From: Rhodoferax lithotrophicus
GTDB lineage: Bacteria; Pseudomonadota; Gammaproteobacteria; Burkholderiales; Burkholderiaceae_C
Reading direction: 5' to 3'
Length of the DNA: 64,000 nucleotides
Assembly (NCBI RefSeq): GCF_019973615.1
Contig: NZ_AP024238.1
Coordinates: 3,493,989-3,557,988, forward strand
Both the position numbers and the translations under genes were made by a program. Shown in pieces: positions 1-7,981 of this stretch (positions are counted from its first letter, which is position 1; every line of letters starts with the position of its first letter). The notes under the pieces are model-generated. The model saw nothing but the letters and a program-made list of their open reading frames with translations, did no database searches and was not told the DNA's origin.

Positions 1-1
1 C

Positions 2-277
2 ATCACCCGGCTGCTGACCCTGTTCAAGCAAACCACCGATGTGCTGATGAACAAACTTGCCATGGCCCTGCAAGAACAGGACACCTCTGGCGTGTGCAGC
101 CTAGCGCATGAACTCAAAGGCTCCTGTGGCAATATGGGGCTGGAGCGTATGGCTCGCCTGGCCTCGGAACTGGAAGCCCGGGCAGAAGACCGGTTGTGGC
201 CACAAGCCAACGTTTTGCAGCAGCATCTGAGTCAAGCCTATGCGGATACTCTGGCTGCCAGCAAAAACGCTCGTTAA
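2..277 (+). CDS. Hpt-domain C-terminus of a signalling protein (5' partial)
   Basis: The reading frame is open from the first bases of the window, so only the last 91 residues are visible. They contain the histidine phosphotransfer signature H-E-L-K-G-S followed by a helix with alternating Leu and Ala, as in Hpt four-helix bundles that pass phosphate between receiver domains in hybrid-kinase phosphorelays. The internal ATG at 41 would remove part of the first helix, so I read this as the end of a longer gene, probably a hybrid histidine kinase. What lies upstream cannot be seen. The next gene is on the opposite strand and converges with it. Confidence 0.75.
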   Translation: MTRLLTLFKQTTDVLMNKLAMALQEQDTSGVCSLAHELKGSCGNMGLERMARLASELEARAEDRLWPQANVLQQHLSQAYADTLAASKNAR

Positions 278-309
278 AACAACCGGACAAAGCCCTGCGG
301 TGTCTGCGT

Positions 310-759
310 TCAGGCGGCGTTGATACGGGCCGCTTGCCATTTTTTCCAGGCTTGAAACCCACCAGCGACCGACAAGGCCTTGGGGTAACCCAGTGAGCGC
401 AACAAGGCAGCTGCCGTCAGGCTACGCCGGCCACTGTTGCAAATGCACAACAACAGGTGGTCTCGCTCATGGTGCAACTGGTTGATCATGGTGAAGAAGG
501 ATTTGGCATCCATGTCCTTGGGCTGCCCGGCATCCAGGATGTCCTGCTCGTCCTCCGTCAAGGTATGGCCCAACATGACTTTGACTTCAAACAAAGGGAT
601 ATGCAAGGTATCGGGAATGGCACCCTTCATCTGGATCTCAAAAGTCTGACGGATATCCAGCAGCGTGGCCAAGCCCAGGTGCGTCAGTTCCAGGGCCGTG
701 GGCAATGACATTTCCAGCATGGCATTGTTTTCGGGCAATTCGGATGCTTCAAGGTTCAT
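310..759 (-). CDS. single-domain rhodanese-like sulfurtransferase
   Basis: This 149-aa protein matches one rhodanese domain. The active-site loop C-N-S-G-R-R-S is present (Cys107 in the chosen frame), preceded by the usual buried strand LLLC. Rhodaneses carry persulfide sulfur on that cysteine. An in-frame ATG at 864 would add a low-complexity, Cys/Ser-rich leader. I prefer the ATG at 759, which has a weak GCGAG upstream and gives a normal domain length. The gene is divergent from the TauE/SafE exporter and near the sulfate operon, so a role in sulfur handling is inferred. The physiological donor and acceptor are unknown. Confidence 0.8.
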   Translation of the reverse strand: MNLEASELPENNAMLEMSLPTALELTHLGLATLLDIRQTFEIQMKGAIPDTLHIPLFEVKVMLGHTLTEDEQDILDAGQPKDMDAKSFFTMINQLHHERDHLLLCICNSGRRSLTAAALLRSLGYPKALSVAGGFQAWKKWQAARINAA

Positions 760-862
760 GGGGTGACTCGCGATCATGGCAACACAGAACATGGGGCTGC
801 TGTCCGCATTATCCGTTCGACTTTCGCAAGACCCTTTATATCCAATAGTGAATATGATCATC

Positions 863-875
863 ACGATAATATCGT
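863..875. promoter_or_regulatory. perfect palindrome in the rhodanese/TauE divergent region
   Basis: ACGATAATATCGT is a 13-nt perfect palindrome in the A/T-rich stretch between two divergently transcribed sulfur-related genes. Its position suits an operator controlling one or both promoters. The regulator is not identifiable from sequence; a sulfur-responsive ArsR-type repressor is only a guess. Confidence 0.35.
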
Positions 876-911
876 TTGAAATATAACAATCAGACTTTAC
901 AGTCTGGCCCC

Positions 912-1703
912 ATGCATGACATCGCTTTTATCTTCGCTGGTTTTTTTGTAGGTACCGTGGTCGGATTGACCGGCGTGGGGGGTGGCTCGCTCATGACCCC
1001 GATTCTGATATTTGTCTTTGGCGTGAAGCCCTACATGGCGGTGGGCACTGACCTGCTGTTTGCCGCCTTCACCAAACTGGGCGGCACGGTCAAGATGGCC
1101 CGCTCTGGCCTGGTGCCATGGCGTGTGGTGTTGCAACTCAGTGCCGGCAGCATTCCGGCTGCGCTGATCACCCTGTGGATTCTGAAAACTGTCGGCCCGG
1201 CCGATGCCGCCATCCAGCGACTGATGACCACCACCCTGGGCGTAGCCCTGCTGCTCACCGCTGCGGCCACCTTGTACAAGGCGCTGCGTGGCAAAGCCGC
1301 CCCGACTCGTATTGCGGCAGGCCAGGAGGCCTTGGTGCTGACCCCGCGCCACTGGAGCCTGCCGCTGCTGTTTGGCGCGCTGATTGGCACGCTGGTGTCG
1401 CTCACCTCAGTCGGGGCTGGTGCGATTGGGGTCACAGTGCTGATGCTGCTCTACCCCCTGCTACCGCTGCCGCGTATTGTGGCCGCCGACATTGCCTACG
1501 CCGTGCCGCTGACGCTGGTAGCCGGTGCTGGTCACGCCAGCCTGGGCTCGGTGGACTGGTCGATGCTGAGCCTGCTGCTGGCGGGCTCCTTGCCCGGCAT
1601 CTGGCTGGGCTCGCATTTCATGAGCCGTGTGCCGGAGCGCGTGATCCGCTCCCTGTTGTCGCTGCTGCTGGCCTATGCCGGCACCAAACTGATTGCCATT
1701 TGA
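912..1703 (+). CDS. TauE/SafE family sulfite (sulfur anion) exporter
   Basis: A 263-aa integral membrane protein with about eight hydrophobic segments. Two Gly-rich helices, near residues 13-25 (GLTGVGGGS) and 160-175 (SLTSVGAGAIG), are the duplicated hallmark of the TauE/SafE family (permeases for sulfite, sulfonates and related anions). The ATG at 912 gives a normal family N-terminus; the ATG at 876 would add twelve polar residues. It ends 12 bp before cysI, so it is probably the first gene of the sulfate operon. It may export excess sulfite, the toxic substrate of the next enzyme, or import a sulfur oxyanion; direction is inferred. Confidence 0.85.
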   Translation: MHDIAFIFAGFFVGTVVGLTGVGGGSLMTPILIFVFGVKPYMAVGTDLLFAAFTKLGGTVKMARSGLVPWRVVLQLSAGSIPAALITLWILKTVGPADAAIQRLMTTTLGVALLLTAAATLYKALRGKAAPTRIAAGQEALVLTPRHWSLPLLFGALIGTLVSLTSVGAGAIGVTVLMLLYPLLPLPRIVAADIAYAVPLTLVAGAGHASLGSVDWSMLSLLLAGSLPGIWLGSHFMSRVPERVIRSLLSLLLAYAGTKLIAI

Positions 1704-1715
1704 AAGAAAAACCCG

Positions 1716-3533
1716 ATGTACCACTACACCGACTTTGACCGCCAATTCATCCACCAGCGTGCCGCCCAGTACCGCGACCAGCTGGAGCGCAACCTCAGGG
1801 GCGAGCTGAAAGACGACGAGTTCCGCCCGCTGCGCCTGCAAAACGGCTGGTATGTGCAGCGCTACGCCCCGATGCTGCGGGTGGCCGTGCCCTATGGTGA
1901 GCTGTCCAGCCGCCAACTGCGTGTGTTGTCCAAAATTGCCCGCGACTATGACCAGCCCAGTGCCGCCGTGTACGCACACGCCAGCGCCACCCAGGCTGAG
2001 CTGGGCACACCCCACCTGCCGGTCGGCCACGGTCACTTCAGCACCCGGCAAAACGTGCAGTTCAACTGGATTCCCCTGGATAAAAGCGCCGACGTGATGG
2101 ACTTGCTGGCCAAGGTGGACCTGCACGGCATTCAGACCAGCGGCAACTGCATTCGCAACATCACCAGCGATGCCCTGGCCGGGATTGCCCCGGACGAAGA
2201 CATTGACCCGCGCCCGTATGCCGAAATCATGCGCCAGTGGAGCACACTGCACCCCGAGTTTGCGCACCTGCCACGCAAGTTCAAGATTGCCATCACCGGG
2301 GCCGAAGAAGACCGCGCCGCCACCGCCTGGCACGATGTGGGCCTGCACCTGCGCCGCAATGCGCTGGGCCAGATTGGCTTCAAGGTGCTGGTCGGCGGCG
2401 GCATGGGCCGCACCCCGGTGATTGCCAGCACGCTGCGCGAGTTTTTGCCCTGGGATCAAATCCTGAACTATCTGGAAGCCGTGGTGCGCGTCTACAACCG
2501 CTTTGGCCGACGCGACAACCTGTACAAGGCCCGCATCAAGATTCTGGTCAAAGCCGAAGGCCAGCGCTTTGTGGATGAGGTCGAAGCCGAGTTTGCGCAG
2601 ATCGTGGCACATGACGGTGGCCAACACACCATTCCGCAAGCCGAGCTGGCTCGGGTTTCAAAGCATTTTTTGCCTCCAGCCCTTGTACAACCTGCGCAAG
2701 CAGCTACAACAAATATAGCATTTGAATTCACCGACAAAGAGGCCGCCGACTACCAGCGCTGGCTCCATCAAAACGTGCACGCCCACAAGAACCCGGCCCT
2801 GCGTGCGGTCACCCTGTCGTTCAAGCGCCTGGGTTTTGCGCCCGGTGATGCCACCGCCGACCAGTTGTGCGCTGCAGCCGATCTGGCCGACCGTTTCAGC
2901 GCCGGTGAAGTGCGGGTGACACACGAGCAAAACCTGCTGCTGCCCTGGGTGCAAGCCACCGACCTGCCCGCACTCTGGCTGGCCGCCCGCAGCCTGGGTG
3001 TGGCCAAAGCCAACATCGGCCTGCTGACCGACATGATCACCTGCCCCGGCGGTGACTTTTGCGCCCTGGCCAACGCCCGCTCGATCCCGCTGGCCGCTGG
3101 CATTGCCGAGCGTTATCAAGACCTGGACGAGCTGTTTGACATTGGCCCGGTGGACTTGCACATCAGCGGCTGCATGAACTCCTGCGGCCACCACCACACC
3201 GGCCACATTGGTGTGCTGGGCGTCGACAAAGACGGGCGCGAGTGGTACCAGGTGTCGCTCGGCGGCTCCGACGGCAGCAGCCTCAGCGGCGAAGCGGTGC
3301 CAGGCAAGGTGATTGGCCCCTCGTTTGCGGCCAGCGAGGTCACCGATGTGGTGGAAGCACTGCTCGACACCTACCGCGCCCAACGCCTGGCCGGTGAGCC
3401 CTTTATTGCCAGCGTGCGCCGCTTGGGCTTGGCGCCGTTCAAACAAGCCGCCAACGCCGTGCGCCATGAAACCCGTGACGGCGGCCAGGTGCTGCATGTG
3501 CACCTGAGCACCGTCGATGCCGCCACCGATTAA
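1716..3533 (+). CDS. cysI: assimilatory sulfite reductase hemoprotein (CysI-type nitrite/sulfite reductase)
   Basis: A 605-aa siroheme/[4Fe-4S] enzyme reducing sulfite to sulfide with six electrons in the cytoplasm. The cluster ligands are in the C-terminal half: Cys443-X5-Cys449 and Cys486-X3-Cys490, inside the family motifs TCPGGDFC and GCMNSC. The protein has the family's two-fold repeated layout, N-terminal half about 1-310 and C-terminal half from about 340. The linker (about 317-335) is encoded by a copy of the dispersed repeat in minus orientation, an unusual insertion. No cysJ flavoprotein is present in the window; the electron donor may be ferredoxin. DUF934 follows 12 bp downstream. 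Confidence 0.93.
   Translation: MYHYTDFDRQFIHQRAAQYRDQLERNLRGELKDDEFRPLRLQNGWYVQRYAPMLRVAVPYGELSSRQLRVLSKIARDYDQPSAAVYAHASATQAELGTPHLPVGHGHFSTRQNVQFNWIPLDKSADVMDLLAKVDLHGIQTSGNCIRNITSDALAGIAPDEDIDPRPYAEIMRQWSTLHPEFAHLPRKFKIAITGAEEDRAATAWHDVGLHLRRNALGQIGFKVLVGGGMGRTPVIASTLREFLPWDQILNYLEAVVRVYNRFGRRDNLYKARIKILVKAEGQRFVDEVEAEFAQIVAHDGGQHTIPQAELARVSKHFLPPALVQPAQAATTNIAFEFTDKEAADYQRWLHQNVHAHKNPALRAVTLSFKRLGFAPGDATADQLCAAADLADRFSAGEVRVTHEQNLLLPWVQATDLPALWLAARSLGVAKANIGLLTDMITCPGGDFCALANARSIPLAAGIAERYQDLDELFDIGPVDLHISGCMNSCGHHHTGHIGVLGVDKDGREWYQVSLGGSDGSSLSGEAVPGKVIGPSFAASEVTDVVEALLDTYRAQRLAGEPFIASVRRLGLAPFKQAANAVRHETRDGGQVLHVHLSTVDAATD
2664..2720 (-). repeat. dispersed palindromic repeat, copy a (inside cysI)
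   Basis: Read on the minus strand, this stretch follows the repeat consensus TAGCTGCTTGCGC, then TTGTACAAG, then GCTGGAGGC and AAAAA. It is translated in frame within cysI as residues about 317-335 (an Ala/Pro/Gln-rich linker). It aligns with the intergenic copy at 28333-28390. Confidence 0.7.
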
Positions 3534-3545
3534 AACCTGAACACC

Positions 3546-3947
3546 ATGAAAAATACTATTCAATTGATAGCTTCTAGCGATTATTCAACAAGGGCTTCAG
3601 ACCCAAATGTCTTGAAAATTGCGAACGATGCCGATGTCAGTACCGTGGCATGGCAAAGCGCCGACTGCATTGAATTGCAGTTCCCCAAATTCACCGATGG
3701 CCGCGCCTACAGCCAGGCCTACCTGCTGCGCCGCCGCCTGGGCTTTACCGGCGAATTACGTGCCACTGGCGACGTGCTGGTGGACCAGGTGCTGCTGATG
3801 CAGCGCAGCGGCTTCAGCTCTGCCGTGCTGCGTGATGACCAGAGCCTGGCGCATGCACAACGCCAACTGAGCCAATTTACCGACTTTTACCAAGGTGATG
3901 CAGATCACCCACAAGCCCTGTTTGCGGCCCAAGGAGCCAGCGCATGA
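3546..3947 (+). CDS. DUF934 family protein, sulfite-reductase partner
   Basis: A 133-aa protein of the DUF934 family, found almost always directly after cysI in Beta- and Gammaproteobacteria and thought to act with sulfite reductase; its biochemical role is not settled. The conserved core RLGFTGELRATGDV and the following DQVLLMQRSGF are visible. The first 22 residues are not conserved-looking and are encoded by a dispersed repeat copy, so the true family N-terminus starts near residue 25. The stop codon overlaps cysH by 4 bp (ATGA), implying translational coupling. Confidence 0.88.
   Translation: MKNTIQLIASSDYSTRASDPNVLKIANDADVSTVAWQSADCIELQFPKFTDGRAYSQAYLLRRRLGFTGELRATGDVLVDQVLLMQRSGFSSAVLRDDQSLAHAQRQLSQFTDFYQGDADHPQALFAAQGASA
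3552..3610 (+). repeat. dispersed palindromic repeat, copy b (N-terminus of DUF934 gene)
   Basis: The plus strand reads TTGATAGCTTCTAGCG, then a short A/T spacer, CAAG, GGCTTCAGACCCAAAT. This is a slightly degraded repeat unit. It forms the first codons of the DUF934 gene, which opens with ATGAAAAATA, the same decamer that opens the dehydratase gene at 55486. Confidence 0.65.
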
Positions 3948-4702
3948 GCGCCATCGACCTGCATGCCCGCGCCAGCGCCACGTTTGCGCAAAAACTGGCC
4001 GAGACCCAGGCCGTCCTGACCCAAGCTGCGCAGGATTACGCCCCCCTCACGCCCGGTGCCGCCCCCCGCATCACGCTGGCCTGCAGCCTGGGGGCTGAAG
4101 ACATGGTGCTGGTGCATCTGGTCAACAGCCTGCAACTCAACATCGGCATCTTTGTGCTGGAAACCGGCCAGTTGCACCCTGAGACACTCACCTTGCTGGA
4201 GCGCCTCAAGGCCAGCTCACGCGCCCCGGTGGACGTGTTCACACCGGTGAACGAAGCCGTGGTGCAGTTTGTCAGCCGCGAAGGCAAGGATGCGATGTAC
4301 AAGAGCATTGCGCTGCGCAAAGCCTGCTGCCAGATCCGCAAGATGGAGCCGCTGAGCCGCGCCCTCGCTGGCAAAGAGGCCTGGATCACCGGCCTGCGCC
4401 GCGAGCAATCCGGCGCACGCGCCGAGGTGCCGCTGATCGACCGCTCCGAGCCGCGTGTCAAACTCAACCCGCTGGCCGACTGGACCTGGGGCGACGTGTG
4501 GCACTACATTGCCAACAATCAGGTCGACTACAACCCGCTGCACGACCAGTTTTACCCCAGCATCGGCTGCGCCCCCTGCACCCGTGCCATCAGCCTGGGC
4601 GAAGACTTCCGCGCCGGACGCTGGTGGTGGGAGGATGAGGCCGCCAAAGAGTGCGGCCTGCATGTCAAATCCAGCCCCTTACCCGAAAAGCTATCCTCAT
4701 GA
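3944..4702 (+). CDS. cysH: assimilatory APS reductase (phosphoadenylyl-sulfate reductase family)
   Basis: A 252-aa member of the CysH family, reducing adenylylated sulfate to sulfite with thioredoxin or glutathione as donor. The N-type ATP-PPase-like CSLGAED loop lies near residues 46-52. It carries the double-cysteine pair Cys128-Cys129 and Cys209-X2-Cys212 that bind the [4Fe-4S] cluster of APS-specific reductases; PAPS-only enzymes lack these. The window holds no cysC APS kinase, which fits direct use of APS. ATGA overlaps join it to DUF934 upstream and cysD downstream. Confidence 0.93.
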   Translation: MSAIDLHARASATFAQKLAETQAVLTQAAQDYAPLTPGAAPRITLACSLGAEDMVLVHLVNSLQLNIGIFVLETGQLHPETLTLLERLKASSRAPVDVFTPVNEAVVQFVSREGKDAMYKSIALRKACCQIRKMEPLSRALAGKEAWITGLRREQSGARAEVPLIDRSEPRVKLNPLADWTWGDVWHYIANNQVDYNPLHDQFYPSIGCAPCTRAISLGEDFRAGRWWWEDEAAKECGLHVKSSPLPEKLSS

Positions 4703-5667
4703 ACGCCCCAATTCACTCCAACCTGCTGCAACCCATGACGCACCACCGCCCTGATCATCTGAGCAACGCCCACCTGGACGCACTGGAAGAAGAAACCATC
4801 TTCATCCTGCGCGAAGTGGCCGCCGCCTTTGAGCGCCCGACCCTGCTGTTCTCCGGCGGTAAAGACTCGCTGGTGATGCTCAAATGCGCCGAGAAAGCCT
4901 TTGGCACGCCAGCCACCGGCGGCAAAATTCCCTACCCGCTGCTGATGATCGACACCGGCCACAACTTCCATGAGGTGACCGATTTCCGCGATGCCCGCGC
5001 CAAGGAGCTGGGGGCCGAGCTGATCGTGCGCAGCGTCGAAGACTCGATGGCCCGTGGCACGGTGCGCCTGGCGCACCCGGGCGAGAGCCGCAACGTGCAC
5101 CAGTCGGTCACGCTGCTCGAAGCGATTGAAGAATTCCGCTTTGACGCGCTGATTGGCGGAGCCCGCCGCGACGAGGAAAAAGCCCGCGCCAAGGAACGCA
5201 TCTTCAGCCACCGCGACAGCTTTGGCCAATGGCAGCCCAAAGACCAACGCCCCGAGCTGTGGACGCTGTTCAACACCAAACTGCAACCGGGCGAGCACTT
5301 CCGTGTGTTCCCAATTTCCAACTGGACCGAGCTGGACGTGTGGCAGTACATTGCCCGCGAACAAATCGCCCTGCCCTCGCTCTACTACAGCCACAAGCGC
5401 GAGGTGGTGGAGCGCAAGGGCCTGCTGGTACCGGTGACCGAGCTGACCCCCTTGAAACCCGGCGAAGTGGCCGAACTGCGCGACGTGCGTTTCCGCACCG
5501 TGGGCGACATCACCTGCACCTGCCCGGTAGAGAGCCTGGCCGCCACGCCCGAGCAGATCGTGCTGGAAACCCTGGCCGCCGATGTGAGCGAACGCGGTGC
5601 CACGCGCATGGATGACAAGACCTCTGAGGCGTCGATGGAGAAGCGGAAAAAAGATGGGTACTTTTAA
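4699..5667 (+). CDS. cysD: sulfate adenylyltransferase small subunit
   Basis: A 322-aa ATP-sulfurylase catalytic subunit making APS and pyrophosphate from ATP and sulfate, driven by the CysN GTPase. The PP-loop SGGKDS is at residues 52-57. The GGARRDEEKARAKER and family-typical C-terminal MEKRKKDGYF segments are present. The ATG at 4699 overlaps the cysH stop and gives the usual N-terminus; the ORF could extend upstream into cysH but that is not needed. Unusually, cysN does not follow directly: a 392-bp structured spacer intervenes. Confidence 0.95.
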   Translation: MNAPIHSNLLQPMTHHRPDHLSNAHLDALEEETIFILREVAAAFERPTLLFSGGKDSLVMLKCAEKAFGTPATGGKIPYPLLMIDTGHNFHEVTDFRDARAKELGAELIVRSVEDSMARGTVRLAHPGESRNVHQSVTLLEAIEEFRFDALIGGARRDEEKARAKERIFSHRDSFGQWQPKDQRPELWTLFNTKLQPGEHFRVFPISNWTELDVWQYIAREQIALPSLYYSHKREVVERKGLLVPVTELTPLKPGEVAELRDVRFRTVGDITCTCPVESLAATPEQIVLETLAADVSERGATRMDDKTSEASMEKRKKDGYF

Positions 5668-5723
5668 GTATTCCTGTGCATTTGTACTTCAAACCCGGCG
5701 TAGCGACCGGGTCATGTGCATGC

Positions 5724-5803
5724 GGTTTTGGGATGAAAACACGCGCGAAAGACAAGCCTCAGTTCGCCACCGACTGTCGACGCGCGCCTTTCACCCCAAA
5801 GCC
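5724..5803 (+). repeat. large inverted repeat 1 in the cysD-cysN spacer
   Basis: The left arm GGTTTTGGGATGAAA (5724-5738) plus CGCGCG (5742-5747) pairs with the right arm CGCGCG (5781-5786) plus TTTCACCCCAAAGCC (5789-5803). There is one A-C mismatch and one G-T pair, with a small asymmetric internal loop between the two stems and a 33-nt loop. A further GCATG/CATGC pair flanks it at 5718-5722 and 5810-5814. Confidence 0.55.
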
Positions 5804-5885
5804 CGGTCACATGCCCCGATCACCACGCCTGGCGCTGTTTGTGAAAGACTGTCTTTGAAAATGGCCACGATAGCGACAACGATTA

Positions 5886-5979
5886 GCAGTGTGCGTTGGG
5901 TGTCTGACGCAGCGGAATCAAGGAGGAGGCCCGAAGGGCCGGGGGACATCCGCGGAGTCGGATACCCAATGCGCGCTGC
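5886..5979 (+). ncRNA. candidate structured RNA: 23-bp stem with inner hairpin
   Basis: The arm at 5886-5908 pairs completely with 5957-5979 as RNA. All five imperfect positions in the core 20 pairs are G-U wobbles, a pattern expected when selection keeps RNA (not DNA) pairing. Inside are GCGGA/TCCGC and a GGCCCGAAGGGCC stem-loop, with a purine-rich AAGGAGGAGG segment that could be exposed or masked. It lies 80 bp upstream of the cysN start, so it may regulate cysN expression, or be a mobile hairpin. Not matched to a named RNA family. Confidence 0.5.
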
Positions 5980-6059
5980 GGGTTAAAACTACATAGGCAT
6001 AACCAACTGGTACTTCACGACAAACGCACACCCGCAAAAATTGCCACGAAAGAACACCA

Positions 6060-7460
6060 ATGAACACTACAACATCAATAGCTGCTAGCGCAACAAATAC
6101 AAGCGCTACAAGCCAAAATGACCATCAATCCGCCCTCAAGTTCATCACCTGCGGCAGCGTCGATGACGGCAAAAGCACCTTGATTGGCCGCCTGCTGCTC
6201 GACAGCAAAAGCGTGCTGCAAGACCAGCTGGCCAACGTCTCCAAAAGCGGCGAGGCCGACCTGGCCCAGTTCACCGACGGCCTGAGCGCCGAGCGCGAAC
6301 AAGGCATCACCATCGACGTGGCCTACCGCTACTTCAACACCGCCGCACGCAAATTCATCATTGGTGATGCCCCCGGCCACGAGCAGTACACCCGCAACAT
6401 GGTCACTGCCGCCAGCAGCGCCGATGCCGCCGTGGTGCTGGTCGATGCCACCAAACTGCAGTGGCAACAACCCGGCCTGGATCTGCTGCCGCAAACCCGC
6501 CGCCACACCCTGCTGTGCAATTTGCTGCGTGTGCCCAGCATCGTGTTTGCCGTCAACAAACTTGATGCCCTGGAAGACGCAGCCAAACCCGAAACGGCAG
6601 GCCAGGCCACCCTGGCATTTACCAACATCCGTGAAGCGCTGGAAGAATTCGCCCGCGCCGCCGGCATCGAAATCGCCACCATCGTGCCCATTTCCGCCCT
6701 GAAAGGCCACAACGTGGTGGATGAGGTGGATGGCTGGTGCGGCTACCACGGCCCGAGCCTGCTGGACATTCTGGAACTGCTGCCCACCACCCCAGCCGAC
6801 ACCGGGTTGCCGCTGGCTTTCCCGGTGCAATGGGTCGAAAAGTTTTCATCCAGTGCCGACACTTCCCAGGGGCGCCGCATCTTTTGGGGCCGGGTGGCCG
6901 CAGGTGTGGCGCAAGTCGGTCAACCCGTCAAAGTATTGCCGAGTGGGCAAATAGCCACGGTAGCCCAAGTATTGGGCACCACGCGCAAGCCTGGTGCCGT
7001 GCCAGCAGGCCATAGCGCCGGTATTGTGCTGGACCGTGAAGTGGATGTATCCCGTGGCGACTGGCTCCTGGCCCTTGAAACACCGGTCACCAGCACCCTG
7101 CAGGCCGACGATGATTTCAGCGATACCCCGGCCCCAAGCAGTCTGGCCCCGAGCCGCGAACTCAGCGTCACCGTGGCCTGGATGGACGACGAACCGCTGA
7201 TTGCCGGGCGGGTTTACTGGGCGCTGCACGGCCACCGCTGGGTCAAGGCCCGCGTCAAACGTATTGTTCACCGGCTTGACATCAACACCCTGGCCGAAGA
7301 CTACGCTGACGCACTGCCCGCCAACAGCATTGGGCATGTGGAGCTGTTGCTGCAAGAAGGTATTGCGGCAAGACCCTTCCAGGTATCACGCGTACTGGGT
7401 TCTTTGGTGCTGGTCGACACCGCCAGCCACAAAACAGCTGGGGCGGCTCTGGTCAATTGA
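6060..7460 (+). CDS. cysN: sulfate adenylyltransferase large subunit (CysN GTPase)
   Basis: A 466-aa EF-Tu-like GTPase that couples GTP hydrolysis to APS synthesis by CysD. G1 GSVDDGKS is at residues 32-39, G3 is DAPGH, and G4 is NKLD. It ends after the beta-barrel domains with no fused CysC kinase domain, consistent with an APS-reducing pathway. Residues 5-21 (Ser/Thr/Ala-rich) are encoded by a dispersed repeat copy; the conserved fold starts at about residue 24. The start at 6060 is the only ATG near the domain start. Confidence 0.95.
   Translation: MNTTTSIAASATNTSATSQNDHQSALKFITCGSVDDGKSTLIGRLLLDSKSVLQDQLANVSKSGEADLAQFTDGLSAEREQGITIDVAYRYFNTAARKFIIGDAPGHEQYTRNMVTAASSADAAVVLVDATKLQWQQPGLDLLPQTRRHTLLCNLLRVPSIVFAVNKLDALEDAAKPETAGQATLAFTNIREALEEFARAAGIEIATIVPISALKGHNVVDEVDGWCGYHGPSLLDILELLPTTPADTGLPLAFPVQWVEKFSSSADTSQGRRIFWGRVAAGVAQVGQPVKVLPSGQIATVAQVLGTTRKPGAVPAGHSAGIVLDREVDVSRGDWLLALETPVTSTLQADDDFSDTPAPSSLAPSRELSVTVAWMDDEPLIAGRVYWALHGHRWVKARVKRIVHRLDINTLAEDYADALPANSIGHVELLLQEGIAARPFQVSRVLGSLVLVDTASHKTAGAALVN
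6073..6120 (+). repeat. dispersed palindromic repeat, copy c (N-terminus of cysN)
   Basis: The plus strand reads CAATAGCTGCTAGCGC, then A/T spacer, ACAAGCGCTACAAGCCAAAA. It matches the intergenic unit at 28333-28390 in minus orientation and is translated as CysN residues about 5-21. Confidence 0.75.
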
Positions 7461-7561
7461 TCCAAATCAAGGCTCCTTCACCAGGATGTCACTATGCTAC
7501 CCGGCTCCTTGTTGTGACCCCTTAAAATCACGTTTTTGCATTTAACCCTAGAGACAACACC

Positions 7562-7891
7562 ATGACCCATACCGTCACCGAAGCCTGTATCAAGTGCAAG
7601 TACACCGACTGTGTCGATGTTTGCCCGGTGGACTGTTTCCGCGAAGGCCCCAATTTTTTGACCATCGACCCCGATGAATGTATTGACTGCGCCGTGTGTA
7701 TCCCCGAGTGCCCGGTCAACGCCATCTACGCCGAAGAAGACGTGCCGAAAAATCAGCGCCACATGACAGCCTTGAATGCTGAACTGGCCAAGCTGCCCAC
7801 CTGGAAGAGCATCACCAAGCGCAAACCTGCGCTGCCTGAAGCCGAAGAGTGGAAAGACAAGACCGGCAAGCTCTCAGAGCTGATTCGCTGA
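7562..7891 (+). CDS. fdxA: 7Fe ferredoxin ([3Fe-4S][4Fe-4S])
   Basis: A 109-aa ferredoxin of the Azotobacter FdI/FdxA type. Cys9, 12, 17, 21 and 40, 43, 46, 50 are present; the longer spacing in the first set (C-X2-C-X4-C-X3-CP) is characteristic of the 7Fe family. The C-terminal 45 residues form the usual charged extension. It is a low-potential cytoplasmic electron carrier. The gene ends in a strong terminator and is followed by a ferredoxin-NADP reductase, its likely partner; together they may feed CysI, which has no flavoprotein subunit here (inference). Confidence 0.95.
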   Translation: MTHTVTEACIKCKYTDCVDVCPVDCFREGPNFLTIDPDECIDCAVCIPECPVNAIYAEEDVPKNQRHMTALNAELAKLPTWKSITKRKPALPEAEEWKDKTGKLSELIR

Positions 7892-7908
7892 TTCCCAACC
7901 TCATCTCA

Positions 7909-7957
7909 CCCCGGCTCTTGCCGTGATTTTTTCAAATTGCGGCAAGCCGGGGTTTTT
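7909..7957 (+). terminator. rho-independent terminator of fdxA
   Basis: The stem is CCCCGGCTCTTGCCG against CGGCAAGCCGGGG with one bulged base, a loop of about 16 nt, followed by TTTTT. It starts 17 bp after the fdxA stop. Confidence 0.85.
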
Positions 7958-7981
7958 CACGTTTGGCCTCTGGAGCTGACT

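Larger units (their letters stand above)
5668..6059 (+). other. 392-bp structured spacer between cysD and cysN
   Basis: There is no convincing coding sequence here: the short ORFs crossing it have arginine/proline-rich translations and no start signals. It holds two large inverted repeats, listed separately. In most sulfate operons cysD and cysN touch, so this spacer is either a transposed miniature element pair or a cis-acting RNA segment. The last 70 bp before cysN are A/C-rich with a weak GAAAGA in front of the ATG. Confidence 0.6.

Noticed and set aside
1461..2639. 392-aa open frame opposite TauE/cysI
   Set aside because: Spans two real genes on the other strand and is Ala/Gly/His/Val-rich without motifs, as shadows in high-GC DNA are.
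5597..5986. 129-aa frame across the cysD end and the spacer
   Set aside because: It starts inside cysD in another frame and is Arg/Pro-rich; the spacer is better explained by inverted repeats.
7937..7981. Longer start for the ferredoxin-NADP reductase
   Set aside because: The ATG lies inside the fdxA terminator stem and lacks a ribosome-binding site, whereas TTG 7982 has GGAG at 6 nt.
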